A stretch of DNA of 64,000 bases from Leptolyngbya boryana PCC 6306 (GCF_000353285.1 NZ_KB731326.1:310001-374000), one strand, 5' to 3'; numbered from the stretch's first letter, positions 42,825-52,279 are shown. The notes: generated from the letters alone by a model not told the origin. Program-made: numbers and translations.

Positions 42825-45362
42825 ATGGATCGATTTTTTGGAGTTCTAGTCGTTACGTCTAGTTTGCTGATTGCGATTCCTGGATGGGCAGAAGAGCGCG
42901 ATCGAACGGAACCGATTCGAGGAATTCGAGAAATCCCGCGAGCAGCAACTTCGGTCAAAGAATGGTTAGGGCAAGTTCCTGATACAACTTCCCCGATTGC
43001 ACCGATTCAAATTACAAGTGTTCGACTAAATCGAACCACTTCTGGAACCGAAGTAATTTTAGAGACTGCAACAGGTGCAACCCTGCAAGCAGAAACTCAG
43101 GAAGATGGGAAAACGCTCGTTGCTGCCATTGAGAATGCAGTGTTGGCACTCCCAAACGCCAACTCATTTGCGAGTAAAGACCCGATCGCGGGGATTACCA
43201 GCATCACGGTCACTCAGCAGCCTGAAAATCGAGTCGAAATCAGAGTGACAGGCGATCGAGAAGTTCCGACTATTAGCGTCAAACCTAGCTCCAATGGAGC
43301 CGTGCTAGCCGTAACCGCCTCGGATTCAGGAGATGAAGAAGAAATTACCGTGACGGGTCGATCGAGTCCTTACCGGGTTCCGAGCGCCTCAACTGCAACG
43401 CGAACCGATACTCCTCTGCGCGACATTCCTCAATCGATTCAGGTGGTTCCACAACAGGTTTTAGAAGACCAGAAAACGGTGCGACTAAACGATGCACTGC
43501 GGAATGTGAGTGGCGTATTTACGGGGAATCTCTTTGGTGGAACGCAGGAAAACTTTAACATTCGTGGGTTTAATGATGCGACAACGCTGACCGATGGAAT
43601 CAGAGACAGCTATGCAGGAAGTGGGCTAACGTTGCGGGACTTTGCCAATATTGAGCAACTTGAAGTTTTGAAGGGTCCAGCTTCAGTTCTCTACGGCAAT
43701 GTTGAGCCGGGAGGCGTGATCAATATTGTGACGAAGCAACCGTTGTCAACGCCTTTCTACAGTGCAGATCTATTAATCGGCAGCTACAGTTTTTACCGTC
43801 CTAGCTTTGATTTTTCTGGTCCGCTAACCCCAGATAAAGCGGTGCGCTATCGCTTGAATGCTGCCTATGAAAATGCAGGTAGCTTTCGTGATTTCGTCAA
43901 TAGTGAGCATGTTTTCGTCGCTCCGGTTCTGAGTTGGAAGATTGGCGATCGTACCGATCTATCAATCAATTCTAGCTACCTCTACGATCGTCGCACCTTC
44001 GATCGTGGCATTCCTGCCTTTGGAGCAGGCGTTGCAGATATTCCAATTAACCGTTTTTTGGGCGAACGGGGCGACTTTCGAGATGTGAACCAGTTCAGAA
44101 TTGGCTATCAGTTACAGCATCGGTTTAACGACAACCTCAGAATTCGGAATGCCTTTAGATTTTTAGACACCTACGAAGTTGTGAAAAGTGCAACTGCGAT
44201 CGGGCTAGATGAAACAACCGGAGAACTATCACGGGCTTATTTCGACAATGCCAACCGATTTAAAGTCTTTTTGATGCAAACCGATCTAGTCAGTAACTTC
44301 AAAACTGGCTCGATCAATCATCAGCTATTGTTAGGATTTGATTTGCAGCGCGACACATTGGAAGGATTATTTGCCACACCGCCCGATGCCTTTGATGCTA
44401 CGTTTGTCGATCGCTTCACGCCCAACATCAACATTTTCAACCCAATTTACAACACACGTCCTCGTCCGTCCCGCTCAGAGCTAGAGTTGCGACGAGACGA
44501 TGCGACGACAACCGATGGACTCGGAATTTTTCTGCAAGATCAGATTGCTTTAACCGATAATCTCAAACTGCTAGTAGGTGGACGATTTGACACAATTTCT
44601 CAACGATTGCGAGACAAATTAACAAATAGTGAAACAAGGCAAGCAGACCAAGCCTTTAGTCCTCGAATTGGGCTTGTCTATCAACCGATTCGACCGATAT
44701 CGCTTTACGCAAGCTACAGTCGATCGTTTGCACCCAACAGCGGTGTTCAAGCAGATGGCTCACTCCTCGAATCCACACGCGGAACGCAATATGAAGTTGG
44801 TGTTCGAGCCGAACTCAATCAGCAATTTACCGCAACGCTTGCAGCTTACCAAATCACTAAAACAAATGTAGCAACCACTGATCCAAACGATCAAGCCTTC
44901 AGTCTTGCGATCGGAGAACAGCGCAGTCGAGGAATTGAGTTAGATGTTGCAGGCACGCTGATCCCTGGCTGGAACGTGATTGCATCTTATAGCTATACCA
45001 ATGCCGAAATTACAAGAAGCAATGATCTACCCGTTGGCAACACGATCAACAATGTTCCACGCCACAAAGCCAGTTTATGGACAACCTATGAACTCCAAAG
45101 TAGTGGATTGAAGGGACTAGGATTCGGACTCGGCTTGTTTTATGTTGGCGATCGAGCAGGTGATTTAGACAACAGCTTTGAATTGCCCAGCTACCTCCGC
45201 ACAGATGCTGCAATCTTCTATCGACAAAGAAACTGGCGGGCTGGAATTAACTTCCAGAATTTATTCAATACTCGCTATTTTGAAACCAGTGAAATTGGCA
45301 GAACCACTGTTACTCCTGGTGCACCGCTTACGGTTGTCGGTTCGTTCTCGCTCACTTTTTGA
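42825..45362 (+). CDS. TonB-dependent siderophore receptor with AMIN domain
   Basis: 845 residues. A signal peptide (FFGVLVVTSSLLIAIPGWAEE) is followed by an AMIN domain (ITSVRLNRTTSGTEVILETATG..., ~48-140), a feature of cyanobacterial TonB receptors. The plug begins near EEITVTGRSSPYRVPSASTATRTDTPLRDIPQSIQVVP (~180-217) and includes VLKGPASVLYGNVEPGGVINIVTK. The beta-barrel ends in VVGSFSLTF with the terminal Phe. It imports a ferric siderophore in a TonB-dependent way. The start is ATG 42825 or 42810; both give a secretion signal. Likely controlled by the AraC regulator upstream. Confidence 0.92.
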   Translation: MDRFFGVLVVTSSLLIAIPGWAEERDRTEPIRGIREIPRAATSVKEWLGQVPDTTSPIAPIQITSVRLNRTTSGTEVILETATGATLQAETQEDGKTLVAAIENAVLALPNANSFASKDPIAGITSITVTQQPENRVEIRVTGDREVPTISVKPSSNGAVLAVTASDSGDEEEITVTGRSSPYRVPSASTATRTDTPLRDIPQSIQVVPQQVLEDQKTVRLNDALRNVSGVFTGNLFGGTQENFNIRGFNDATTLTDGIRDSYAGSGLTLRDFANIEQLEVLKGPASVLYGNVEPGGVINIVTKQPLSTPFYSADLLIGSYSFYRPSFDFSGPLTPDKAVRYRLNAAYENAGSFRDFVNSEHVFVAPVLSWKIGDRTDLSINSSYLYDRRTFDRGIPAFGAGVADIPINRFLGERGDFRDVNQFRIGYQLQHRFNDNLRIRNAFRFLDTYEVVKSATAIGLDETTGELSRAYFDNANRFKVFLMQTDLVSNFKTGSINHQLLLGFDLQRDTLEGLFATPPDAFDATFVDRFTPNINIFNPIYNTRPRPSRSELELRRDDATTTDGLGIFLQDQIALTDNLKLLVGGRFDTISQRLRDKLTNSETRQADQAFSPRIGLVYQPIRPISLYASYSRSFAPNSGVQADGSLLESTRGTQYEVGVRAELNQQFTATLAAYQITKTNVATTDPNDQAFSLAIGEQRSRGIELDVAGTLIPGWNVIASYSYTNAEITRSNDLPVGNTINNVPRHKASLWTTYELQSSGLKGLGFGLGLFYVGDRAGDLDNSFELPSYLRTDAAIFYRQRNWRAGINFQNLFNTRYFETSEIGRTTVTPGAPLTVVGSFSLTF

Positions 45363-45380
45363 TTCTAGAAGATCATCAAT

Positions 45381-46484
45381 ATGCAGCCTATACGTCTCCG
45401 CAAATTAGTGTTTACTCTGCATCGCTATGTTGGGCTTGCCGTTGGATTGATTCTAGTTGTAATTGGGCTAACGGGCAGCTTGCTCGTCTTTGAACCTGAA
45501 CTCGATCGCGCTTTGATTCATGCTCAGTTTGGCAACATTGTGCCGCAGTCGCAGCAGGTTTCGATTCCATCGGTCGTAGATAAAATCAAATCTGCTAAAC
45601 CCGATTGGGCGGTTCGTGGCATCGACACCCCCATCACACCTGATGACGCAATGCGAGTCACAATCGAGTCCCCCAACAAACCCGATCTAGAAGTGCTAGT
45701 CAATCCTTACACTGGACAGATTATCGGAGAGCGAATTCGCGATCGCACGCTGACCGGGTTTCTTTTGATGTTTCACTATACTTTAGCGGCAGGAGATGCA
45801 GGAATCGCGATCGCGGGCATTGCTGCATTGTTGTTGTTTATTCTGAGCCTGACTGGAATCTGCTTGTGGTCGGGTTGGCGCAAACTGATTTCAGGCTTCA
45901 AGATTAAATGGAATGGGCATATCAAGCGCGTCAACTTTGATATTCACAAAGTTATCGGAATAGTTGCGGCAATCTTTTTAGCTTTGACTGGAATTACAGG
46001 CTTTGGATGGAACTTCTATCCTCAAGTCGATCCACTCATTTATGCCGCTACTTTTACCCCTCAACCAATCGAGGCAACATCTAAATTCATCCCCAATACC
46101 CCGACCGTAACGCTAACGCAGGTTCTACAGCGTGCAGATGCTGCACTCCCCGGAACTAAAACTACCTACGTCAACTTACCCGCTACTTCCGATGGTGTGT
46201 TTCAAATCAACAAACAATTTCCAGAGGAGCGCGACTTATTTCGTAGCCGAGTGTACATCGATCGCTATACAGGCGAAGTAGTACAAGTGAGAGATTCGCG
46301 CCATCTTCGCCTCGGCGATCAGGTTGTAGACGCTTTCACACCTCTCCATTTCGGCACTTTTGGTGGGCTACCCACTCGGATTATTTATGTTTTTGTTGGC
46401 TTAGCTCCCACTATTCTATTAGCCACAGGTTTCGTTATGTGGAGATGTCGTAAGCCTCGGTACAAAACAAAAGCTTGCAAGTGA
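45381..46484 (+). CDS. PepSY-domain iron-uptake-associated membrane protein
   Basis: 367 residues with four transmembrane segments: ~13-35 (LHRYVGLAVGLILVVIGLTGSLLVF), ~125-150, ~185-210 (IHKVIGIVAAIFLALTGITGFGWNFY) and ~335-355. Two periplasmic PepSY-like regions lie between them. Conserved His residues at the membrane boundary (LHRYVGL, DIHKVIG, FHY) are usual for the family. Such PepSY_TM proteins accompany TonB receptors and are thought to reduce ferric siderophores at the inner membrane. It begins 18 bp after the receptor stop, in the same operon. Confidence 0.88.
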   Translation: MQPIRLRKLVFTLHRYVGLAVGLILVVIGLTGSLLVFEPELDRALIHAQFGNIVPQSQQVSIPSVVDKIKSAKPDWAVRGIDTPITPDDAMRVTIESPNKPDLEVLVNPYTGQIIGERIRDRTLTGFLLMFHYTLAAGDAGIAIAGIAALLLFILSLTGICLWSGWRKLISGFKIKWNGHIKRVNFDIHKVIGIVAAIFLALTGITGFGWNFYPQVDPLIYAATFTPQPIEATSKFIPNTPTVTLTQVLQRADAALPGTKTTYVNLPATSDGVFQINKQFPEERDLFRSRVYIDRYTGEVVQVRDSRHLRLGDQVVDAFTPLHFGTFGGLPTRIIYVFVGLAPTILLATGFVMWRCRKPRYKTKACK

Positions 46485-47233
46485 GAGAAGGAAAGAGTTT
46501 CATAAAAATGCTTGGTGTACGATAAAACTCGATGTCTGAAATTATCTATCGCTTAAAATTTAGTGGCACACAAACGAATTGCTAATGTAATGATCGAACC
46601 TAGTCGTGATCTCTATTTCCTGGCTCCTCATCCCTCAAACTCAAAGCATCCATTGCTGGTTTTTTTACCTGGAATGGATGAAACAGGCAAAGAGTTGCTT
46701 TCTCTTGAAACCAAAAGTTTGGCAGCGGGCTTCGATGTTCGTTGTCTTGTGATTCCACCTGAAAATTTTATGCCCTGGGAGGAACTGACAGAAAGCACGA
46801 TCGCATTGATTCAAGCAGAGTTAGAAACAGTATCGCGACAGTCCGTTTATCTATGTGGTGAATCATTAGGAGGCTGTCTTGCCTTGAAATTGATCGAACG
46901 CGCTCCGCATTTAGTGAAACGCTTGATTCTGGTTAACTGTGCTTCTTCGTTTCATCGGGTTGCTTGGCTGAAGCAAAGTCCACGCCTGATGGCTTGGACA
47001 CCACCACTGCTTTACAGGTTGTCTCCGATCGTCATCCTATGGTTAACCTCCGCGCTCATCCGCATTCCACTGGCAAGGCTGCGAATCCTTTGGAAAGCTG
47101 CCCAAGTTGCACCGAAAAAAACGGCTGAGTATCGACTATCACAGTTAATTGAGTTTCGGATTGATCAAACTCTCCTCGATCGCTTCACCCAGCCTGTTTT
47201 ACTGATTGCGAGTCAGGCGGATCGACTGCTGCC

Positions 47234-47240
47234 ATCAGTT
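47234..47240. repeat. Target-site duplication, left copy
   Basis: ATCAGTT directly before the left inverted repeat of the IS1182-type element; the matching copy is at 48895-48901. Confidence 0.8.
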
Positions 47241-48894
47241 AGACTGTGTGAAAACTCTAGAAAAAGTACAAATGAGCTACCTTGGAACAGTGTTTTCGAC
47301 GAGTCAACCCGATGCCTCATATTCAAGGGCAAAATCGGCACAGCGAAGTGCAATTTCCGCCGACTTTAGATGAATACATCGATGCTGAAAATCCCGTGCG
47401 CTTTCTCGATGCGTTCGTGGATCAACTGGACTTAGCCGCCTTAGGGTTTGAACGAGCCACAGCAGCGGTGGAAGGGAGACCCGGTTATCATCCTGGCGAT
47501 CTGCTCAAGCTCTACCTGTATGGCTACCTCAATCGCATCCGCTCGAGTCGAGGCTTGGAGCGAGAAACGCATCGGAACGTGGAATTGATGTGGCTGCTGA
47601 AGCAATTGCGCCCCGACCACAAAACGATTGCAGATTTCCGCAAAGTTCACAGCGATGCCCTGCGCGGAGTGTGCCGGGAGTTTACGAAGCTATGCAAAGA
47701 ATTGGAATTGTTCGGGGGTGAGTTGGTTGCCATCGATGGCAGCAAGTTTGTGGCAGTCAACAGTCGAGACCGCAACTTTGGTATGGCAAAACTTCAAGCC
47801 ATTCTCAAGGGCGTAGATGAAGAGATTGAGCGCTACTTGAAAGATCTGGAGCAACAGGATGCCGAAATGGCAGCCGTACAGCCTGAAAAAACGGAGCGAC
47901 TCCACCACAAACTCGAGCGACTCAGAAAACGCAAAGCGACGCACGAAGCGATTCAAGCCGAGATGATTGCACAAGGAGAGACCCAAATCTCGCTCACCGA
48001 CTCGGACAGCCGTTACATGGTCGGAGGAACGGGTACAGTGGTCGGGTATAACGTGCAGACCGTCGTGGATGCAAAGCACAAGCTGATTGTGGCGCATGAG
48101 GTAACGAATGATGTGACGGATCAATTGTGGCTTGCAGCTATGGCATTGCAAGCTCAGGAAGCGATGGAGGTTGAGGAAATCGAAGCCGTCGCAGATCGGG
48201 GCTACTATGATGCTCAGAATGTGAAGCAATGCGTCGATGCTGGGATGACTCCCTATGTTGCCAAGCCTCCGACCTCGAAGAATGGTCCGCTCGGACGCTT
48301 TACCAAAGAAGCCTTTACCTATCATGCTCAAGCAGACGAGTATGAGTGTCCCGCAGGCGAACGATTGACCTTTCGGTATGAGTCGGTCGAAAAAGGGCGA
48401 CTGAAGCGACACTACAAGCGGTCGGCTTCAGTATGCCGAGCCTGCGAACTGAGAGAACACTGCACAGCGAACCCAGCAGGACGCAAGATTTCGCGTTGGA
48501 TAGATGAGCATTTACTGGAGGAGATGCGGGAGCGATTGAAAGCGAATCCGCAAATCATGCGACAGCGACGGGAGATGAGTGAACATCCGTTTGGAACGCT
48601 GAAACGAGGAATGAATCAGGGCTACTTCTTGTGTCGTGGGCTAACCAAGGTTAGGGGCGAGATGAGTTTATCGATTTTGAGCTACAACTTGAAACGAGTG
48701 TTCAACATTTTAGGAGTTGAAGCGATGCTTGCCGGGTTAGCAAGAAAAAAGAACGGTAAATGAGTAGGATTCGTAATGGGAGATCCCTGATCTCAGACCG
48801 CTAGGAATAATTGTTGATGGGGAAATGTCATCGAGTCTCACCAAGAAAAGAAAAATTCCGATTGGCGCAGCTTTCTGAGTTTTCACACAGTCTG
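47241..48894 (+). mobile_element. IS1182-family insertion sequence, complete, 1654 bp
   Basis: Bounded by perfect 17-bp terminal inverted repeats (AGACTGTGTGAAAACTC at 47241-47257 and its complement at 48877-48893) and by a 7-bp target duplication, ATCAGTT, at 47234-47240 and 48895-48901. It contains one intact transposase. Insertion is recent because both the repeats and the host gene are undecayed. Confidence 0.9.
47312..48763 (+). CDS. IS1182-family transposase
   Basis: A 483-residue transposase. ATG 47312 is used; the TTG 30 bp earlier extends into sequence without support. The N-terminal domain (PPTLDEYIDAENPVRFLDAFVDQLDLAALGF, ~12-42; HPGDLLKLYLYGYLNRIRSSRGLE, ~57-80) and a DDE core are present. 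The core has the first Asp in ELVAIDGSKFVAVNSRD (~136-152) and a second in EAVADRGYYDAQN (~296-308). A coiled region lies between them, and a cysteine cluster (CRACELREHC) and the C-terminal HPFGTLKRGMNQGYFLCRG block follow. All elements of an active transposase appear intact. Confidence 0.93.
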   Translation: MPHIQGQNRHSEVQFPPTLDEYIDAENPVRFLDAFVDQLDLAALGFERATAAVEGRPGYHPGDLLKLYLYGYLNRIRSSRGLERETHRNVELMWLLKQLRPDHKTIADFRKVHSDALRGVCREFTKLCKELELFGGELVAIDGSKFVAVNSRDRNFGMAKLQAILKGVDEEIERYLKDLEQQDAEMAAVQPEKTERLHHKLERLRKRKATHEAIQAEMIAQGETQISLTDSDSRYMVGGTGTVVGYNVQTVVDAKHKLIVAHEVTNDVTDQLWLAAMALQAQEAMEVEEIEAVADRGYYDAQNVKQCVDAGMTPYVAKPPTSKNGPLGRFTKEAFTYHAQADEYECPAGERLTFRYESVEKGRLKRHYKRSASVCRACELREHCTANPAGRKISRWIDEHLLEEMRERLKANPQIMRQRREMSEHPFGTLKRGMNQGYFLCRGLTKVRGEMSLSILSYNLKRVFNILGVEAMLAGLARKKNGK

Positions 48895-48901
48895 ATCAGT
48901 T
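48895..48901. repeat. Target-site duplication, right copy
   Basis: ATCAGTT just after the right end of the IS1182-type element, identical to the left copy. Confidence 0.8.
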
Positions 48902-49082
48902 GCAGAAGCTCAACGTCTAAACAAAATTTTTCCTGCTGCTCAAGTGGTTGTCTTGCCGCGCAGTGGACATACCTGCTTGGTTGAGCCAAAGGTTAATTTG
49001 TACCAGATTCTACAAGCCGAACGCTTTACGACTTAGGCAATGAGACAAAGCTAGGTAAAAATTTTACTCGTGCTCCTCTGTT

Positions 49083-49440
49083 TAAGCTCAGACAGTTGAC
49101 GCTTGACGAACCAAATCACGATCGGCGGCAGCACTTCCACTGAAGTAGCGGCAACAGCCCAGTTCCCAGAAATGGAAGTGTTGGCATTGAAGTACCATAT
49201 TTCCATCTGTTGAGCGCTCCGGTTGCCAAAGCTTCAAAGATAATTGCAATCACAATGCCGACTAGGATAAAGCTGCTAATTTGCCAGCGATTCGGTTGAT
49301 GGAACACGAGATTTTGAAATTCCCACGACTGTCCAAAAAGCCGCGATCGAAATGCCGACATCGTCAACGGTCGCAAGCGTACAGTTTCTAATGATATCTA
49401 AGTGGGAGAACTCAGCCGGAATTCGATAAGATAGAGGATG
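49083..49440 (-). pseudogene. Decayed copy of the small membrane protein at 53403
   Basis: About 80-85% identical at DNA level to 53411-53790. It has lost the start and first ~35 codons and has frame breaks near 49290 and 49135. Readable pieces are RIPAEFSHLDII...CTLATVDDVGISIAAFWTVVGISKSR in one frame and RWQISSFILVGIVIAIIFEALATGALNRWKYGTSMPTLPFLGTGLLPLLQW in another. It lies right after the disrupted hydrolase. Confidence 0.8.
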
Positions 49441-49473
49441 GAATTAGGTAATATGAAGGCTCTCATTTGAATG

Positions 49474-49516
49474 AAAAAGCCTGAAAATAGTTAATCTCAG
49501 AAATTTCAGGCTTTTT
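49474..49516 (-). terminator. Bidirectional intrinsic terminator
   Basis: AAAAAGCCTGAAA (49474-49486) pairs perfectly with TTTCAGGCTTTTT (49504-49516). On the minus strand it ends the PLP-enzyme/MATE operon. Confidence 0.85.
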
Positions 49517-49551
49517 ACTCTGTTATTAGTCGTACTCAGCGTTCAGTGCGA

Positions 49552-50901
49552 CTAAATTAGCTGCTTCCGCTTGAGTAGAAGGCAAGAGACTTCGATCAGC
49601 ATTGCGACCACCATTGCGATCGCAGCTGCCATTGCTCCACCCATGCCCGACTGCACTGCAACTGTTGCAACTGCTAACAATGCTCCTGTTCCGATCCAAG
49701 TCACGAGGTTCAGCGTCCCAGTGCGCCCTTCTCCCACCAGAAAACCTTGTGTGGCATTTTGCAATGCAACGAGGAGTGGAATTCCAGAACAAAACAGTAA
49801 TACAGGCTTGATGCGATCCACGAGCGCGCGATCGCTGCCAATAAAGCTTTGAATCATTTGATCACCGATGGCTGTTGTACTCATCAACAGCAACACGCCC
49901 GAACAGACTCCACCCACAGTCAGCGCAAAGGTCAAGAGACGACGATCACTCACTTTTCCCCGATGTTTAATGATCATTTGCTGTACCATTCGAGTTGAAT
50001 TCGCAATCACCAACACCAATCCCCAAGCGGCAGACCAGGCTGCGATCGCGAGAGTCGAATCCTGAGCACGGGCGATGATACTAATTAACAAAGCCCGCCC
50101 ACCCCAAACCACAAGCATCGAATTCGCCAGTGGATAGTAGAATTTCCAAACTTGCGGCAAAGTCGCTGGTAACGCAATAGGTCTTGTTACAGGTTCATTG
50201 TTTGGTGGTCGCAGCACACCACGCCGCTTTGCCGCAACGGTCACTGAAATCGCTTCGACAATCACGCCCAGCATTAACGCTGACCCTGCTAATACTGCTC
50301 CAGGCAATTTCAGCATGAATCCAGTAACCAAGATTAAGCCGACTGCTCCCAGACGCAGTAAGCTTGCCTGTGCTACTGCTTGAGTGTGTCCTGCGTGGAT
50401 GAGCAAACCTTGGAAATAGCGTCGCCACGCGATCGCGAAAGCCCATCCCCCCATGAGTAATAAAACTTGGCGAACTAATGGAGAGAGTTCACTGGGTACT
50501 CCTAAGAGGCGATCGCCTACTGCCTCAAATACGATCGGCACTCCCAGCAGGGTTAACAACACGCTCAATCCGCCGCCAGACACCAAAACAAATTGCCACA
50601 ATGCCCTGCGAGAGGCTTGAGTCGGCGCTAAGACGTTGGAGGCATGGAGGATCATGATGATGGGACTTTCAAAAAACACCGCTAGGGCTTTTGCAATTCC
50701 CACAGCCGCTAGATTATTCCGAGCATCCGGCAAGTGAGCCAGCGTGGTTGTAATCAGCGGATCGCCACATGCCATAGTCACATCACTGAGCGAAAGCGGC
50801 AAAAACTCCCGCCAGAGTTGAGCCATCGTGATTTCAGAATGACTTGAAGCCTGTGAACTGGCAGGATTCAAAAATTTGCTAAACCGTAACCGAGACTTCA
50901 T
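49552..50901 (-). CDS. MATE-like multidrug/metabolite exporter
   Basis: A 449-residue polytopic membrane protein with about 12 hydrophobic segments in two halves and a long first cytosolic loop. It resembles the MATE/polysaccharide-flippase superfamily (IAAWSAAWGLVLVIANSTRMVQQMIIKHRGK; FCSGIPLLVALQNATQGFLVGEGRTG in the second half). No substrate can be read. It overlaps the stop of the PLP-enzyme gene by 4 bp (ATGA), so the two are translationally coupled and the exporter probably moves the product of that enzyme's pathway. Confidence 0.78.
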   Translation of the reverse strand: MKSRLRFSKFLNPASSQASSHSEITMAQLWREFLPLSLSDVTMACGDPLITTTLAHLPDARNNLAAVGIAKALAVFFESPIIMILHASNVLAPTQASRRALWQFVLVSGGGLSVLLTLLGVPIVFEAVGDRLLGVPSELSPLVRQVLLLMGGWAFAIAWRRYFQGLLIHAGHTQAVAQASLLRLGAVGLILVTGFMLKLPGAVLAGSALMLGVIVEAISVTVAAKRRGVLRPPNNEPVTRPIALPATLPQVWKFYYPLANSMLVVWGGRALLISIIARAQDSTLAIAAWSAAWGLVLVIANSTRMVQQMIIKHRGKVSDRRLLTFALTVGGVCSGVLLLMSTTAIGDQMIQSFIGSDRALVDRIKPVLLFCSGIPLLVALQNATQGFLVGEGRTGTLNLVTWIGTGALLAVATVAVQSGMGGAMAAAIAMVVAMLIEVSCLLLKRKQLI

Positions 50902-52022
50902 GCAACCTCGCTCCGGCGCACAACTGTTAAAGGAATCGACTGGAGGGACTGAATGGTTTGAGTGAGTTCAGTTCCCTGTAAGAGTGTAATGCTTTGTTGC
51001 ATTAACCAATCTGTGTTGTACATCGTTTCTAAGTAGCGATCGCCTCGATCCGGATTGAGCAGTAGCATCCGTTGTGGAGTCGCAAACTGTTGAGCATCGG
51101 CTAATGCTGCTGCAACAATGGCTCCGGTTGAAGCACCGAGTAATAAGCCCTCTTGCCGAGCTAAGGTATGACACACTGAAAAAGCAATTTGATCGGTGAT
51201 GCAGTAAGCCGCATCAAGCATCTGTGGGTCAAAGTTCGGTGGGATGAAGGATAGCCCCAACCCCGTCATTTTGTAAGGATGACGGGGTGTACCAAAGATT
51301 GCTGATCCAGCAACATCTACCCCAATCACGCGCGTTTTAGGATAGCGCTGCTTAAAGAATCGTCCGATGCCGCTGAGTTGTCCGGCTGTGCTGATACCAA
51401 TGACGATCGCATCCGGCGCACCCTGGAATGCAGCTTCAATTTCTCGTGCGGTGAAGCAGGCATGAGCATTTGGGTTAGTCGGGTTTTGATGCTGGCAGGG
51501 ATACCAAGCACCCGGAATCTCAGAAGCCAGTGCTTGCGCCTTTTGCATTCGTGCGACTTGCATCGATCCTTGAGCATCGGCTGCACTTAACGGAACCTCG
51601 ACTAATTCTGCTCCATAAGCTTGCAGCATTCGCCGAATTGTGGGTGACGTTTTGGTATCAATCACAATCATGACGCGATAGCCACGAGCAGCGCCAACGA
51701 TCGCGAGTCCAATCCCAAAATTGCCCGAACTCGATTCAACGATCGTCCCGCCAGGATGCAGCAGTCCTTGCTGTTCTGCGTCACGAATTAAGTAAGCTGC
51801 ATTTTTCTCTTTGATGCTGCCGCCAGGATTACAAGACTCCAGTTTGAGATAGAAATCATGCTGCTGGCACAAAGAATGCATCCGATTCAAACGAACAATG
51901 GGAACCATACCGAGGGCATCTGTCACATCTGGAAAGAGAGGAGATGGAACAAGAAAAGAACGGTTAGGTGGCAAGGTCTTTGAGGGTTGAGAAGTAAAGA
52001 GATGTGTCTGAGTCATCAGCAT
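50898..52022 (-). CDS. PLP-dependent cysteine-synthase-fold enzyme, SbnA-like
   Basis: A 374-residue fold type II PLP enzyme. The PLP lysine is Lys71 in ESCNPGGSIKEKNA, the PLP-ring Asn loop is VESSSGNFGIGLA (~94-106), and the phosphate-binding loop is IGISTAGQLSG (~209-219). It matches the O-acetylserine sulfhydrylase family and, within it, the variant like SbnA that joins O-phosphoserine to glutamate on the way to 2,3-diaminopropionate. A C-terminal extension of ~60 residues (LLLNPDRGDRYLETMYNTDWL...) supports this group. No SbnB-type dehydrogenase is present in the window. Start at ATG 52022 or 52016. Confidence 0.82.
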   Translation of the reverse strand: MLMTQTHLFTSQPSKTLPPNRSFLVPSPLFPDVTDALGMVPIVRLNRMHSLCQQHDFYLKLESCNPGGSIKEKNAAYLIRDAEQQGLLHPGGTIVESSSGNFGIGLAIVGAARGYRVMIVIDTKTSPTIRRMLQAYGAELVEVPLSAADAQGSMQVARMQKAQALASEIPGAWYPCQHQNPTNPNAHACFTAREIEAAFQGAPDAIVIGISTAGQLSGIGRFFKQRYPKTRVIGVDVAGSAIFGTPRHPYKMTGLGLSFIPPNFDPQMLDAAYCITDQIAFSVCHTLARQEGLLLGASTGAIVAAALADAQQFATPQRMLLLNPDRGDRYLETMYNTDWLMQQSITLLQGTELTQTIQSLQSIPLTVVRRSEVA

Positions 52023-52025
52023 TTC

Positions 52026-52041
52026 GTAACGTTGTAACGTT
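52026..52041. repeat. Tandem 8-bp repeat next to the start codon
   Basis: GTAACGTT occurs twice in immediate tandem, 4 bp upstream of the SbnA-like start. It may affect translation or bind a regulator. Confidence 0.35.
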
Positions 52042-52067
52042 TCCTTTTGCTATCTTGACAAACGAAA

Positions 52068-52084
52068 ATGAAATGGTGATGAAA
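52068..52084 (-). promoter_or_regulatory. TTTCAT direct-repeat box before the SbnA-like/MATE operon
   Basis: On the minus strand TTTCAT-N5-TTTCAT (hexamers at 52079-52084 and 52068-52073), 45 bp before the start. Confidence 0.65.
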
Positions 52085-52279
52085 AAGTTAGAGCAATTAA
52101 CCCTGAAGATATTTCCCTTTCTTTGGTAACTTAGTACAATACTTCGGACAGTTTTCGAGGCGCTCGACAAAAAAACTATTCGTCCGTTAAGATGCTAGTG
52201 CAGAAAAGCGAAAAGAAATCCTCAGTTTTGTGAGTTGTTTTTGACGTTTTGGTAGTGTGAAAAGGTCAGTCTCAATTGA

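Larger units (their letters stand above)
46563..49036 (+). pseudogene. Alpha/beta hydrolase gene interrupted by an IS1182-family element
   Basis: The gene encodes an alpha/beta hydrolase of about 270 residues and is split at codon ~226. The first part (46563-47240) has the oxyanion region LLVFLPGMDETGKELLSL and the nucleophile elbow LCGESLGGCLALKL (Ser in GESLGG). It stops inside DRLLPSV. Beyond the element, from 48902, the frame continues as AEAQRLNKIFPAAQVVVLPRSGHTCLVEPKVNLYQILQAERFTT, containing the catalytic His in SGHT. Removing the element and one target copy restores a perfect frame. The gene sits in the TonB/PepSY operon, so it may have hydrolysed the imported siderophore or an ester. 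It is now dead, with a read-through fusion of ~40 residues. Confidence 0.9.

Noticed and set aside
49552-49852. Plus-strand ORFs of 60-93 codons inside the MATE-like gene
   Set aside because: They mirror the codon bias of the real gene on the other strand and lack ribosome sites or recognisable domains.
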